Positions 35,366 to 44,937 of a stretch of DNA of 64,000 nucleotides are shown here, one piece after another. The first letter of the stretch is position 1, and each line of letters starts with the position of its first letter. The notes below the pieces were generated by a model, which was not told the origin of the DNA, did no database searches, and saw only the letters and a list, made by a program, of their open reading frames with translations. Where the stretch lies: positions 310,001 through 374,000 of the forward strand of contig NZ_AUCV01000001.1 in the NCBI RefSeq assembly GCF_000429945.1, written 5' to 3'. This stretch comes from Desulfogranum japonicum DSM 18378. GTDB taxonomy: Bacteria; Desulfobacterota; Desulfobulbia; Desulfobulbales; Desulfobulbaceae. The translations under genes were made by a program, and so were the position numbers.

Positions 35366-38300
35366 ATGAAAAGAACTCGACCTGATGTTCACATGTTAGG
35401 CTATGATCCTCATTTTAAGATTTTTCATGAGCTTATGCGATATAAGGTTCGGGAAATCTTATTGGTATCAAGTCCTTATGATGCCTATATCATGGAGGAA
35501 GACGGAAGCCTGACTTCCCGGATTATTAATGAATACTTTGGGCTTAATCTCAGTCAGCCTCCGCGCATTACAAGAGTTGCCGCAGGCGAAGATGCCCTCG
35601 CCGCCCTGGAGCGAAAAAAATTCGATCTCATTGTTACCATGCCCCATGTGGGTGGTATGGATGCCTGTACATTTAGTGCAAAAGTAAAAGAGAAGAATTC
35701 AAAAATTCCTGTTGTTCTCCTTTCCCATACCAAGAGGGATCTCGTAGAGGACACTCATAGTATGGGTTCCAAGTGTATTGATAATAGTTTTGTCTGGTGT
35801 TGTGATTCCGATTTATTGCTGGCGATTGTTAAAAATGTAGAAGATCAGCAAAATGTGGATTTTGACACCCAAAGGGCCATGGTCAGGGTGATTTTGCTGG
35901 TTGAAGATACCGCTTTACATCGATCACGGCTTTTACCCATGCTCTATGGCGAGTTGGTCAAGCAAACTCAGTCTGTGTTGGGAGAAGGTTTGAATGAACA
36001 GCATCGGTTGCTCAAGATGAGAGCACGTCCGAAAATATTGACAGCTTCCAACTATGAGCAGGCGGAAAGTCTTTTTAGAAAGTACAAGCCTTATATTTTC
36101 GCTGTTATGTCTGATGCCAGGTTTCCTAGGAACGGGGTGGTAAGGGACGATTCTGGTTTTCATTTATTGACTATGATCCGCGATGAAAAACAGGATCTGC
36201 CTCTTCTTATGCTCAGCACCGATTCGGACAACAAAAAGGTGGCAGAGAAAATTCCCGCGGTCTTTATAGATAAAAGTGATCATGATATTGAAGAAAGAGT
36301 GCATGATTTTTTCCTTCGATATCTTGGGTTCGGCGATTTTGTATTTCGTTTGCCGGATATGACCCAGGTAGGCAGGGCAACAAGTTTTTATGAATTCGAG
36401 CAGCAATTGAACAGTATTCCCCTGGAGTCTATTCGGTATCATGCTGAAAATAATCATTTTTTTAATTGGGTGATGGCCCGTGCAGAGGTGGCGTTGGCGG
36501 CACGGCTTCATAAGCATCATTTTGCCTCCATAAAGGATGATCAACAATTGAAAGAAGATATAGTTGCAAAGGTTCATGCACTGAGGAAATTACGCCAGCA
36601 AGGCGTTATTACGCAGTTTAATCGCCGTCGATTTGACCCAAAGATTTCAGACTTTATTCGTATAGGCAAGGGATCCTTAGGGGGAAAGGCGAGAGGGATC
36701 GCCTTTATGGCAGCAGAGTTGTATCGAGCAGGGCGTGACTATCCTCTACTGAACCAGTACTGTATCAGAATACCGCAAACTTGTGTTGTTTCGGATGTGG
36801 GATTTGATGATTTTATTGCTCTCAATAATCTTCGCTGTTGCGAAGAGGAAAGCGATGAACAGATAGCAGAGCGTTTTCTTGACGCGCGTTTTCCCGAATG
36901 GCTGGAAAAAGATTTAACAGCGTACCTTTCTTCAATTACCTTTCCCATATCGGTACGTTCGTCAAGTATGTTGGAAGACGCACAGTTTCGTCCATATGCA
37001 GGTTTGTATAAGACATTTATGCTGGCAAATAATCATTCCCGTTTTGAGGTCAGGCTTGAGCAGTTGCTTCAGGCAATAAAATTGGTTTACGCGTCAACCT
37101 GGTTTGAGGCACCACGAGCGTTTTCACGTTCAACCGGGCAGACCCAGGAAGATTCCATGGGCGTTATTATACAGCAACTGATAGGCAGTTTTCAGGGGCA
37201 GTTTTATTATCCGGCCCTTTCTGGCGTTGTGCAATCCTATAATTATTATCCTGTAGGGAAAATGCAGGCAGACGAAGGGATTGCTCATATTGCCCTTGGT
37301 TTTGGAAAAACTGTGGTGGAAGGTGAAAAAAGTCTGCGTTTTTCTCCCCGTTATCCACAATATTTACCACAATTTTCAACTGTTCCTGACATTTTAAAAA
37401 CATCTCAGCGCTCTTTCTATGCCCTGGATTGTTCGGAAAACACCACGCTGGCAACCGCAAATAGTAATCTTGTTTCCCGAGAAGTCTGCGATGCGGCGGA
37501 TGAGTTTCCCGTACGATTTTTATGCTCAACATATAATAGCCAGGAAGACAGGATTCGCGATGCCGATCTCCCTGGGTATAAAATCGTTACGTTTGCGCCT
37601 ATCTTAAAATATGATGTTTATCCTCTACCTGAGCTGCTTTCTGTTCTGGCTGACATGGGTAAAGCAGGTATGGGGTGTGAGGTGGAAGTGGAGTTCGCCC
37701 TTGATCTGAATAAGGATGCTGGTAAAAGTGAGCTGTATTTTTTGCAAATTCGGCCCATCGTGACCGGTGGTGAAAAAACACATACTGCAATTACAGAGGA
37801 GGACAGGAAAAAGGCCTTCTTGCATTCCAGTCGTTCCCTTGGGCATGGCATCTATGAAAACATATGGGATATTGTTTACGTTAAACCCAAATGTTTTGAC
37901 CGTGCCGCAACCCGGCAGATAGCAACTGAAATCGGTCGGGTAAATGCTATTCTTGAAAAAGCAGAGAGATCTTACATTCTTATAGGGCCAGGAAGGTGGG
38001 GTACTGCTGATCCATGGCTTGGCATCCCGGTACAGTGGAATGATATATCAGGCGTGACAGCCATTGTCGAGTTACAGAATAGTGGGGTGCATGCGGAACC
38101 ATCACAGGGGTCACATTTTTTTCAGAACATAACTTCTCTGGATATACCGTATTTATTGATCAATAGCGAGCATAGCAGCAGAGAAGATGATATAGGAGAA
38201 GAGCGAATATCCTGGGAAGTGGTCGAGCGTGTGTCTGCTGTATATGAGGGGCGTTATATACGCCACGTTCGCCTGACCAGTGCTGTGGTTTTAAAGGTTG

Positions 38301-38371
38301 ACGGCACTACCTCTGAAGCTGTTGCCAGAGCGATGCCGGACAAGATGAGAGGGCAGCTGGTACTTGGTTAA
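35366..38371 (+). CDS. PEP/pyruvate-binding domain protein with receiver-like N-terminus
   Basis: The 1001-residue protein begins with two receiver-like regions. The first (about 25-160) has a threonine where the phospho-Asp is expected (DLIVTMPHVGGMD). The second (about 175-330) keeps VMSDARFPRNG. A PPDK/PEP-synthase-type ATP-binding domain follows from about 430 (GKGSLGGKARGIAFM, FPISVRSSSMLEDAQFRPYAGLY). The swivelling phosphohistidine domain and PEP-binding barrel are not seen, so it cannot be a complete PEP synthase. Its role is unknown, possibly regulatory phosphotransfer. It is divergent from the cytochrome gene. Confidence 0.8.
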   Translation: MKRTRPDVHMLGYDPHFKIFHELMRYKVREILLVSSPYDAYIMEEDGSLTSRIINEYFGLNLSQPPRITRVAAGEDALAALERKKFDLIVTMPHVGGMDACTFSAKVKEKNSKIPVVLLSHTKRDLVEDTHSMGSKCIDNSFVWCCDSDLLLAIVKNVEDQQNVDFDTQRAMVRVILLVEDTALHRSRLLPMLYGELVKQTQSVLGEGLNEQHRLLKMRARPKILTASNYEQAESLFRKYKPYIFAVMSDARFPRNGVVRDDSGFHLLTMIRDEKQDLPLLMLSTDSDNKKVAEKIPAVFIDKSDHDIEERVHDFFLRYLGFGDFVFRLPDMTQVGRATSFYEFEQQLNSIPLESIRYHAENNHFFNWVMARAEVALAARLHKHHFASIKDDQQLKEDIVAKVHALRKLRQQGVITQFNRRRFDPKISDFIRIGKGSLGGKARGIAFMAAELYRAGRDYPLLNQYCIRIPQTCVVSDVGFDDFIALNNLRCCEEESDEQIAERFLDARFPEWLEKDLTAYLSSITFPISVRSSSMLEDAQFRPYAGLYKTFMLANNHSRFEVRLEQLLQAIKLVYASTWFEAPRAFSRSTGQTQEDSMGVIIQQLIGSFQGQFYYPALSGVVQSYNYYPVGKMQADEGIAHIALGFGKTVVEGEKSLRFSPRYPQYLPQFSTVPDILKTSQRSFYALDCSENTTLATANSNLVSREVCDAADEFPVRFLCSTYNSQEDRIRDADLPGYKIVTFAPILKYDVYPLPELLSVLADMGKAGMGCEVEVEFALDLNKDAGKSELYFLQIRPIVTGGEKTHTAITEEDRKKAFLHSSRSLGHGIYENIWDIVYVKPKCFDRAATRQIATEIGRVNAILEKAERSYILIGPGRWGTADPWLGIPVQWNDISGVTAIVELQNSGVHAEPSQGSHFFQNITSLDIPYLLINSEHSSREDDIGEERISWEVVERVSAVYEGRYIRHVRLTSAVVLKVDGTTSEAVARAMPDKMRGQLVLG

Positions 38372-38415
38372 AATCAATTGATGAAGCCCTGTGTGATCGG
38401 TTGGGGAGAAAATAT

Positions 38416-39765
38416 ATGGAAAAAGCAGTAACAAAAATTATTCATCGAGATCCTGAACAAAAAGAATTTCAACAGGCTGTACAGGAAGTTTTGGAAACAG
38501 TTCGTCCTGTACTCGAGCGTAATCCGGAGTATCGAAAACAGGCGGTACTGCAACGTATCGTAGAGCCTGAAAGAGTCATTATGTTTCGTGTTCCTTGGAT
38601 GGACGACCAGGGGCAGGTTCACGTAAACCGGGGGTTCCGGGTGGAAATGAACTCCGCCATAGGACCGTATAAAGGGGGGCTGAGATTTCATCCGTCTGTG
38701 AATTTGTCAATAATTAAATTCCTGGCGTTTGAACAGGTTTTTAAGAATAGCCTTACTACATTGCATATGGGAGGTGGTAAGGGTGGCTCGGATTTTGATC
38801 CCAAGGGGCGCTCTGATGCCGAAGTAATGCGATTTTGCCAGGCATTCATGGCAGAACTGTTTCGCCATATAGGTCCGAATACCGATGTGCCTGCCGGTGA
38901 TATAGGGGTTGGCTCCCGGGAAATCGGATACCTTTTTGGCATGTATAAAAAATTATGTAACGAGTTCACCGGAGTACTGACAGGGAAAAGCCTTGCATGG
39001 GGAGGTAGCCTGGTTCGTCCTGAAGCGACAGGGTACGGAGTTGTTTACTTTGCTGCGGAAATGCTTGCAACGAGAAAAGAGGTTTTTGAAGGGAAAACCT
39101 GCCTGGTTTCCGGCTCTGGTAATGTCGCACAATTTACCACTGAAAAGATTTTGGAGCTTGGTGGTAAGGTCGTGACCCTGTCTGACTCATCGGGCTATAT
39201 TTATGATGAAGAAGGCATTGATGCGGAAAAACTTTCTTTTGTAAAAGAGCTGAAAAACATCCGCCGGGGTAGAATCAGGGAATACTGTGAACGATATCCA
39301 CATACTGTATACAGAGATGCTGATTCATCGTTAGATCATAATCCATTGTGGGATCATAAGGCCGATTGTGCCATGCCGTGCGCTACCCAGAATGAGATCA
39401 ATGAAAATGACGCCATAACTTTAATTAATAATGGAGTATTTCTGGTGAGCGAAGGGGCAAATATGCCATGTTCTCCCAGTGCAGTTGATATTTTTCTCGA
39501 AAATGCTATTTTGTACGGTCCGGGAAAGGCTGCCAATGCTGGCGGGGTAGCCGTATCCGGGCTGGAAATGGCCCAAAATTCCATGCGATTGAAGTGGCCC
39601 CGCGAGGAGGTGGACGCACGATTGAAACAGATTATGAAATCTATCCACACTACGTGTGTGGATGCAGCAGAGGAATATGGGCTGAAAGGGAATTATGTGG
39701 CTGGCGCCAATATTGCAGGTTTTGTCAACGTGGTAAATGCAATGCTGGATCAAGGGCTTGTGTAG
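38416..39765 (+). CDS. gdhA: NADP-type glutamate dehydrogenase
   Basis: The 449-residue enzyme forms glutamate from 2-oxoglutarate and ammonia. It has the hexameric GdhA layout: RVPWMDDQGQVHVNRGFRV, GPYKGGLRFHPSVNLSI, the active-site GGGKGGSDFDPKGRS, and VSGSGNVAQFTTEKILELGG for the cofactor. I chose the ATG at 38416 because GGGGAG lies 8 bases upstream; a TTG at 38401 is also in frame. Confidence 0.95.
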   Translation: MEKAVTKIIHRDPEQKEFQQAVQEVLETVRPVLERNPEYRKQAVLQRIVEPERVIMFRVPWMDDQGQVHVNRGFRVEMNSAIGPYKGGLRFHPSVNLSIIKFLAFEQVFKNSLTTLHMGGGKGGSDFDPKGRSDAEVMRFCQAFMAELFRHIGPNTDVPAGDIGVGSREIGYLFGMYKKLCNEFTGVLTGKSLAWGGSLVRPEATGYGVVYFAAEMLATRKEVFEGKTCLVSGSGNVAQFTTEKILELGGKVVTLSDSSGYIYDEEGIDAEKLSFVKELKNIRRGRIREYCERYPHTVYRDADSSLDHNPLWDHKADCAMPCATQNEINENDAITLINNGVFLVSEGANMPCSPSAVDIFLENAILYGPGKAANAGGVAVSGLEMAQNSMRLKWPREEVDARLKQIMKSIHTTCVDAAEEYGLKGNYVAGANIAGFVNVVNAMLDQGLV

Positions 39766-39793
39766 TAATCGGCTGGTGAAGGTGGACCGTACC

Positions 39794-40531
39794 GTGAATA
39801 ATCGTAGATATGAAGGCCATAGAGAAATAGAACCATTGTGGGATAATATCGAAAAATATTTCGTTGATGTATCCTCTCGATGTCCATATGGCCTGGACCA
39901 GAAAGCTATGTATCATCAGGCCGTATTTGGTTGGTTGGACGATTATACTATGGAGCGCTTTTTGGAAAAGGGGTATCGACGAAACGGAAACAGTATGTAT
40001 AACATGCGGTGCCCAAATTGTTCGTTGTGCGTCCCTATTCGCATACGGCCAGAGAGATTTGTGCCGAACAGAAATCAGAAACGGGTGCTCAAAAAAAACA
40101 GAGATGTAGTAGCCGGCGTTGCTCCCCTTTCCATGTCACGCGAAAATTTGTATCTGCTGGAGAAATTTCTCTGTACGAGGTTCCCTGGAAGTAACAGTCA
40201 TGCAGAGGGCTACTATACAGGTTTTTTTATCACCAGCATTACACGATGCTTTGAAATCAGGTATAGAGTTGGGGAAAAACTTATTGGCGTGGCTGTTGTG
40301 GATGGCAGCATGGATTGGCTGAATGCTGTCTATTTTTATTTTGACCCTGAGGAAAGCTGGCGAAGTCCGGGGGTATTTAACATCCAGTATCTTATTAACT
40401 TTTGTGCAAACCAAAAGATAGCACATCTGTATCTAGGCTATTGGATAGAAAACCTTTCTGAAATGGATTATAAAAGACATTTCCGTGCTCATGAAATACT
40501 CCAGGGCGGAAGTTGGAAAGAGGTCAGGTAA
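39794..40531 (+). CDS. bpt: Aminoacyl-tRNA--protein transferase (Bpt/Ate family)
   Basis: The 245-residue protein belongs to the ATE/Bpt family, which attaches an amino acid (Leu in bacterial Bpt) to the N-terminus of proteins for degradation. It has an N-terminal cysteine cluster (SSRCPYGLDQ, then MRCPNCSLCVPIRI) and a C-terminal GNAT-like half (CFEIRYRVGEKLIGVAVVD, YLYLGYWI-type HLYLGYWIENLSEMDYKRHF). I chose the GTG at 39794 because AAGGTGG precedes it by 8 bases; a longer frame from 39737 overlaps gdhA. Confidence 0.83.
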   Translation: MNNRRYEGHREIEPLWDNIEKYFVDVSSRCPYGLDQKAMYHQAVFGWLDDYTMERFLEKGYRRNGNSMYNMRCPNCSLCVPIRIRPERFVPNRNQKRVLKKNRDVVAGVAPLSMSRENLYLLEKFLCTRFPGSNSHAEGYYTGFFITSITRCFEIRYRVGEKLIGVAVVDGSMDWLNAVYFYFDPEESWRSPGVFNIQYLINFCANQKIAHLYLGYWIENLSEMDYKRHFRAHEILQGGSWKEVR

Positions 40532-40542
40532 TTGAGTTGTAA

Positions 40543-40864
40543 GGTAACTGATCACGGGGTTAACAACACAGATATTTCAATTAATTCTGAGTCGTAAGTG
40601 ATCACAGGCGCCGTATATGTTGTCAGTATGTTAAACATTGATAGCTTTTCATAAGGATCTTCATCGTCTATTCTCAAAGGCGTAGTTACCGATAGAACAA
40701 ACAGGGGAAAATGAGCCCAGGTTATATAACGGCTTGGTTTCATTTCCCTTTGAATCGTATCTGGTGACAGGTGTTTTAGATTTGGATAAGTGTGATTTCT
40801 CGCTATAGCCTGACTATGCGGGGAAGCATGGGCATCCAAAGATGGAATGCCTGTGATCAGTTGC
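40543..40864. repeat. Dispersed palindromic element, family B (copy 3, composite)
   Basis: The left end GGTAACTGATCACGG (40543) is followed by a second left-type end GTAAGTGATCACAGGCGCC (40594-40612). The right end GATGGAATGCCTGTGATCAG (40841-40860) is followed by TTGC. The right-end sequence matches the copy at 14559 closely (CATCNAAAGATGGARTGCCT). It fills most of the 504-base gap before the ABC transporter genes. Confidence 0.6.
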
Positions 40865-41047
40865 AATCAAGGTGATGATGCTTTTTTGATGGATAGGTCT
40901 GCACGTAAGAGTTCACTGATTGTAACAATGTATTACTCAAGAAACTATATATATTATCACGAGCATGTTGAATGTACGTTGATAGGCGCCTCTGCTCTGT
41001 TTTTATAACATTAAGAAATAAGAAAAAATTGTCTTGTGATACATTAT

Positions 41048-41863
41048 ATGATTGATCTATTACGTACCATCGCAAGTGTTATCGTTCATATGAGCAAGGA
41101 AAAAGAACTTCTTGTTACGCTCATTATCAACGACTTTCGAAAACAATATCTAGGCTCTTACCTGGGATTATCCTGGGCATTTCTGCAGCCATTGGTTTTT
41201 ATCCTGGTAATATGGACTGTTTTTGAACATGGATTTAAGGTAAAGCCGGTTTCAGATGAATTACCCTTTTTTGTCTGGCTTGTCTGCGGGATGGTACCAT
41301 GGTTTTTTTTCTCAAACAGCCTTGCTATGGGCGTTGATGCCATTACCTCCAATTCGTTTTTAGTCAAAAAAGTCTCTTTTCGAGTGGGTATTCTGCCTGT
41401 AGTGGTAATCTGTTCTGAAATGATAATACACTTGGGACTCATACTCTGTGTGATGGTAATTTTAATGCTATATGGTTTGTATCCAACTCTCTATTGGCTA
41501 CAATTTATTTACTATTTGGGGTGTCAGTTTTTGTTGTTGATTGGGCTTACGCTGTTGTTTTCAGCTTTACGTGTCTTTATAAAAGACATGAGCAATATTA
41601 TTTCAGTAATGCTCCAGATAGGTTTTTGGTGCACACCTATTTTTTGGAATTCAGAGATGCTATCGCCGAAGCATCAAATTTTTATTAAAATTAATCCTCT
41701 GTACTATATAATAAATGGTTATAGAGAAACGTTCACCGGGGAAGTTTGGTTTTGGCATCATTATAAATTAGCAGTTTTCTTTTTCTGTATTAGTTTCTTT
41801 TTTATTATAATTGGCTCGCTCTTTTTCAAAAGATTGAGGCCCCATTTTGGAGATGTGCTGTGA
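41048..41863 (+). CDS. Polysaccharide ABC exporter permease (Wzm/KpsM-like)
   Basis: The product is 271 residues with six hydrophobic segments and the ABC-2 exporter landmarks RKQYLGSYLGLSWAFLQPL, WFFFSNSLAMGVDAITSNS and FWCTPIFWNSEMLS. With its partner it should export a lipid-linked polysaccharide. A GTG at 41036 is an alternative start; no good ribosome site distinguishes them. Its TGA overlaps the GTG of the ATP-binding gene. Confidence 0.9.
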   Translation: MIDLLRTIASVIVHMSKEKELLVTLIINDFRKQYLGSYLGLSWAFLQPLVFILVIWTVFEHGFKVKPVSDELPFFVWLVCGMVPWFFFSNSLAMGVDAITSNSFLVKKVSFRVGILPVVVICSEMIIHLGLILCVMVILMLYGLYPTLYWLQFIYYLGCQFLLLIGLTLLFSALRVFIKDMSNIISVMLQIGFWCTPIFWNSEMLSPKHQIFIKINPLYYIINGYRETFTGEVWFWHHYKLAVFFFCISFFFIIIGSLFFKRLRPHFGDVL

Positions 41864-43179
41864 CCGAAAAAGAAATTGCTATTATTGTTGATGATGTAGT
41901 TAAAACATATAAACTGTACGGTTCTATATCTGATCGTATGAAAGAGGCTCTTGATCCTTTTCGTCGTCGATTCAGCAAAGATCATCACGCATTAAAAAAT
42001 ATACAACTGAAGATTCATAAAGGCGAGTCTATCGGTATTATTGGTAATAATGGAAGTGGAAAATCCACATTGCTAAAAATAATTACAGGGGTAGTAAGTC
42101 CTTCACAGGGGCAGATATATGTGAATGGAAAGATATCCGCTATCCTCGAATTAGCCTCTGGCTTTAATCAGGATCTGAATGGTATAGATAATATATTTCT
42201 CAATGCCTCTCTTAATGGTTTGTCAAGAGAGGAGACGAAAAAAAAGCTTGGCCAAATTATTGACTTTGCAGAGTTGGGAGATTTTATATATCAACCTATA
42301 AAAACTTACAGTAGTGGTATGAATGCGAGGCTGGCTTTTTCCGTTGCAGTCTGTATTGATCCTGATGTTTTTATTGTGGATGAGGCGTTAAGTGTTGGTG
42401 ATGCTGCTTTTTCAAGGAAATGTATTGCTCGGATGGAGCAGATAAAGAAAAACAATGCAACAATACTTTTTGTATCTCACGGTATTTCTAGTATTGTCAG
42501 TCTGTGTGAACGTGTCATCTGGTTGGATAAGGGACAGGTTGTACTTGATGGTGATCCTAAGTTGGTTACTGGACTCTATCTGAGGAATTCTGGAGATGCC
42601 AGCATCGATATCAATAAGGTGAGAGAACAGTATCATGAAATCCTTGGCGGACAAGATCCTCGGGAAAGAGAGAAAAAGAAGTCATCTTCTCAGGCCGTCC
42701 TCACTGAAGCGTACGATATCAATCTAAAAACAAAATCAATTATTAGCTACCCTGAAAATGGGGCAGTTCTATCAAATTTCGGAATCCTTAATGAACATCG
42801 TGACTCTGTGAATATTTTGAGCAGCGGTAAGCTGTATAGATATCATTACGACGTAACTTTTGAAAAAGGGTTATATAAAGTTCAGTATAGTTTTTTAATA
42901 AAAGATAAAGATGGTGTGAATATAGCTGGTGGAGTTTTGCCATCTATAAATGAATGGTTTGATTTTCAGGATGGCAGGAAGCATGTCGAGATAGCCTTTA
43001 AATGTGATTTAAATCCTGGGTATTATTATTTTAACGCGGGTGTTGTTGCTCTGCTTGATGATAAAATTGATTACGCCCACAGAGTACTGGATGCATATAT
43101 GTTTCGTGTTGAGGGGGGAAAAAATATGGGTACAGGGTTTCTTGATCTTATAGATGAGTATTCTGTAGAGGCCGTATGA
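41860..43179 (+). CDS. Polysaccharide ABC exporter ATPase with C-terminal extension (Wzt-like)
   Basis: The 439-residue protein has an ATPase domain (about 1-250: Walker A GIIGNNGSGKST, signature YSSGMNARLAF, Walker B VFIVDEALSVGD, H-loop LFVSHG). A C-terminal beta-rich region (about 285-430) is like the Wzt domain that recognises the finished glycan end. It starts with a GTG that overlaps the permease stop. Together they form a Wzm/Wzt-type O-antigen or capsule exporter. Confidence 0.93.
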   Translation: MTEKEIAIIVDDVVKTYKLYGSISDRMKEALDPFRRRFSKDHHALKNIQLKIHKGESIGIIGNNGSGKSTLLKIITGVVSPSQGQIYVNGKISAILELASGFNQDLNGIDNIFLNASLNGLSREETKKKLGQIIDFAELGDFIYQPIKTYSSGMNARLAFSVAVCIDPDVFIVDEALSVGDAAFSRKCIARMEQIKKNNATILFVSHGISSIVSLCERVIWLDKGQVVLDGDPKLVTGLYLRNSGDASIDINKVREQYHEILGGQDPREREKKKSSSQAVLTEAYDINLKTKSIISYPENGAVLSNFGILNEHRDSVNILSSGKLYRYHYDVTFEKGLYKVQYSFLIKDKDGVNIAGGVLPSINEWFDFQDGRKHVEIAFKCDLNPGYYYFNAGVVALLDDKIDYAHRVLDAYMFRVEGGKNMGTGFLDLIDEYSVEAV

Positions 43180-43567
43180 TTGGTGGGGAAATGAGCGCAG
43201 TGTGCCCTGCTTTTCTTGTTTACCCTGACCCTTTCTCAATGAAGAATTTGTAGGATACTTGCTTTGCTGTTAATCAAATGAAAAAGCACGCATCTGATAT
43301 GTAGTCATTGTAGCCAGCCCGTTTCTTTTTTTGCTCCATGTCAGTAATTAGTCACTGGGAGTACCGCTTCCGCTTTCATGTACATCAGGGCTGTGATTGT
43401 AATTGTCCTGTATTTGCCAAACTATCATAATGGCGCGAGTGTTGCGTGTTTTGATCTGGCGCTTGATGGAGACTTTGTGAGGTATCGGTGAACGCTTGCT
43501 GCTCACCGAATGGATAGAACTCTGGGTAGGTCACTTGTATGAATGTGGTTGAACGAAAAATACAGGT
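43180..43567. other. Gap after the ABC exporter, possible gene remnant
   Basis: No intact gene is seen. A 37-codon frame from an ATG at 43378 begins MYIRAVIVIVLYLPNYHNGA, ends at TGA near 43490 and lacks a ribosome site; it might be a decayed coding remnant. A hairpin TCGGTGA/TCACCGA lies at about 43485-43510. This breaks the glycan locus into two parts. Confidence 0.25.
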
Positions 43568-43717
43568 GTAAGTGATAACAGGCGCTCCGCGAACTCTCCC
43601 GCTGGTCGCTTATCTCTTTGGGTGATCTCAAATTCACGCATAGATAGGCGAACGGAATCTGGGCTTACCTGGGAACAATCACGCGTGCATAAATCTGGAA
43701 CGCCTGAAATCATTTAC
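43568..43717. repeat. Dispersed palindromic element, family B (copy 4)
   Basis: The ends GTAAGTGATAACAGGCGCTC (43568) and GGAACGCCTGAAATCATTTA (43697-43716) are inverted. The core 43633-43671 matches the copy at 29289 (CACGCATAGATAGGC..., CGGAATCTGGGCTTACCTG). A further CATGATCAGTTAT at 43756-43768 resembles another B end. Confidence 0.7.
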
Positions 43718-43785
43718 AATTATGATAGAGATGAAAGCAAGAGGGGTATATACCCCATGATCAGTTATATAAAGGTTATGGTAAA

Positions 43786-44937
43786 ATGAAACAAACCTGT
43801 CTGTTGATATTGGGTATGCATAGAAGTGGAACATCTGCTTTAACAGGAACATTGAATATATTAGATGTTTATGTTGGCAGTGATTTGATGGGTGGTGATT
43901 CAGGTAATAGAAAAGGCTACTTTGAGAACAATGTACTATATAATATAAACGAGATGCTGTTGTCTCAAATTGGAAGTTCGTGGCAAGATTTATTTTATTC
44001 TGCTGATAAACTTGAGGCAAGCGTTGACAAAGATAAACTCAAGTTTACGCTTGAAAAAGAATTTCGCAATAAAGAAATTTTTGCGATTAAGGATCCTAGA
44101 ATAATTTTACTGTTTCCTTTGTATCAAAAGGTGTTGAATGAACTGGATATAGAAATAAAAATTATTATTCCGTATAGAAATCCTGTGGAAGTTGCTATGT
44201 CATTGCATAAGCGAAATAACTTTTCCTTTGAAAAAGGATTTCTTCTTTGGTGTTATCACCTTTTGTATGCAGAAAAATATTCTCGAAATTGCTGTAGGGT
44301 TGTTCTTGAATATGAAAAATTACTTTCGCATACAGAAGAGACTCTCCGATATATTTCCAGGGAAATTGGGGTTGACTTTATTACCAAATACAATGAAAGA
44401 CGTGGTCAGGTCGAAGATTTTCTTGATCCTCAATTAAGACATCACGATACAACTGTGACTGAGAATGTAGTATCTGTTCCAGGTGTAGTGAGGAAAATTG
44501 TTCAAAGGTTGGAGGGTTTTAATGTTGAAAACGTTCAGGCTGAATTTGACCTGTTAATGTCCGAATTTGTAGAGTATAAAAAATTATTTCTTAATAAAGA
44601 AATACATAACATGTGTTCGGCCTACGTCAAGATTGCAGGCTATGATGAGCAGATTGGTCAGTGTGAAAAATTCAATGATGAGTATATTGAAACAGCATAT
44701 GTTAAAAAATTCTTACTGGAACAATCAGATATAATATCCTCTTTGGAAGAAAAATATCAAGAATTGAAACACAGAATGAAACATAAAGAGGACATGTTGG
44801 ATGAATGTCATAGGGATATTATAAAAAAACAGTCAAATATTGATAGTCTACAACGTGAACTCTCAAATATTTATTGTAGCCTAAGCTGGAGATTGACTCG
44901 TCCTTTGAGAAAGGTTATGAGGAAATTGGAAAAATGA
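43786..44937 (+). CDS. Sulfotransferase-like protein with coiled-coil tail
   Basis: The 383-residue protein begins LLILGMHRSGTSALTG, the 5'-phosphosulfate-binding loop of PAPS-dependent sulfotransferases. It continues with FAIKDPRIILLFPLYQ and IIIPYRNPVEVAMSLHKR, which match the 3'-phosphate-binding part. The last 120 residues form a coiled coil, ending in the SLSWRLTRPLRK motif typical of glycosyltransferase-associated proteins. It may sulfate the exported glycan. The region is distinctly AT-rich compared with the neighbours, suggesting transfer. Confidence 0.8.
   Translation: MKQTCLLILGMHRSGTSALTGTLNILDVYVGSDLMGGDSGNRKGYFENNVLYNINEMLLSQIGSSWQDLFYSADKLEASVDKDKLKFTLEKEFRNKEIFAIKDPRIILLFPLYQKVLNELDIEIKIIIPYRNPVEVAMSLHKRNNFSFEKGFLLWCYHLLYAEKYSRNCCRVVLEYEKLLSHTEETLRYISREIGVDFITKYNERRGQVEDFLDPQLRHHDTTVTENVVSVPGVVRKIVQRLEGFNVENVQAEFDLLMSEFVEYKKLFLNKEIHNMCSAYVKIAGYDEQIGQCEKFNDEYIETAYVKKFLLEQSDIISSLEEKYQELKHRMKHKEDMLDECHRDIIKKQSNIDSLQRELSNIYCSLSWRLTRPLRKVMRKLEK

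Noticed and set aside
43378-43491. 37-codon frame starting MYIRAVIVIVLYLPNYHNGA as a gene or glycosyltransferase remnant
   Set aside because: It is short, has no ribosome site and matches no motif firmly. I mention it only as a possible relic in the gap description.
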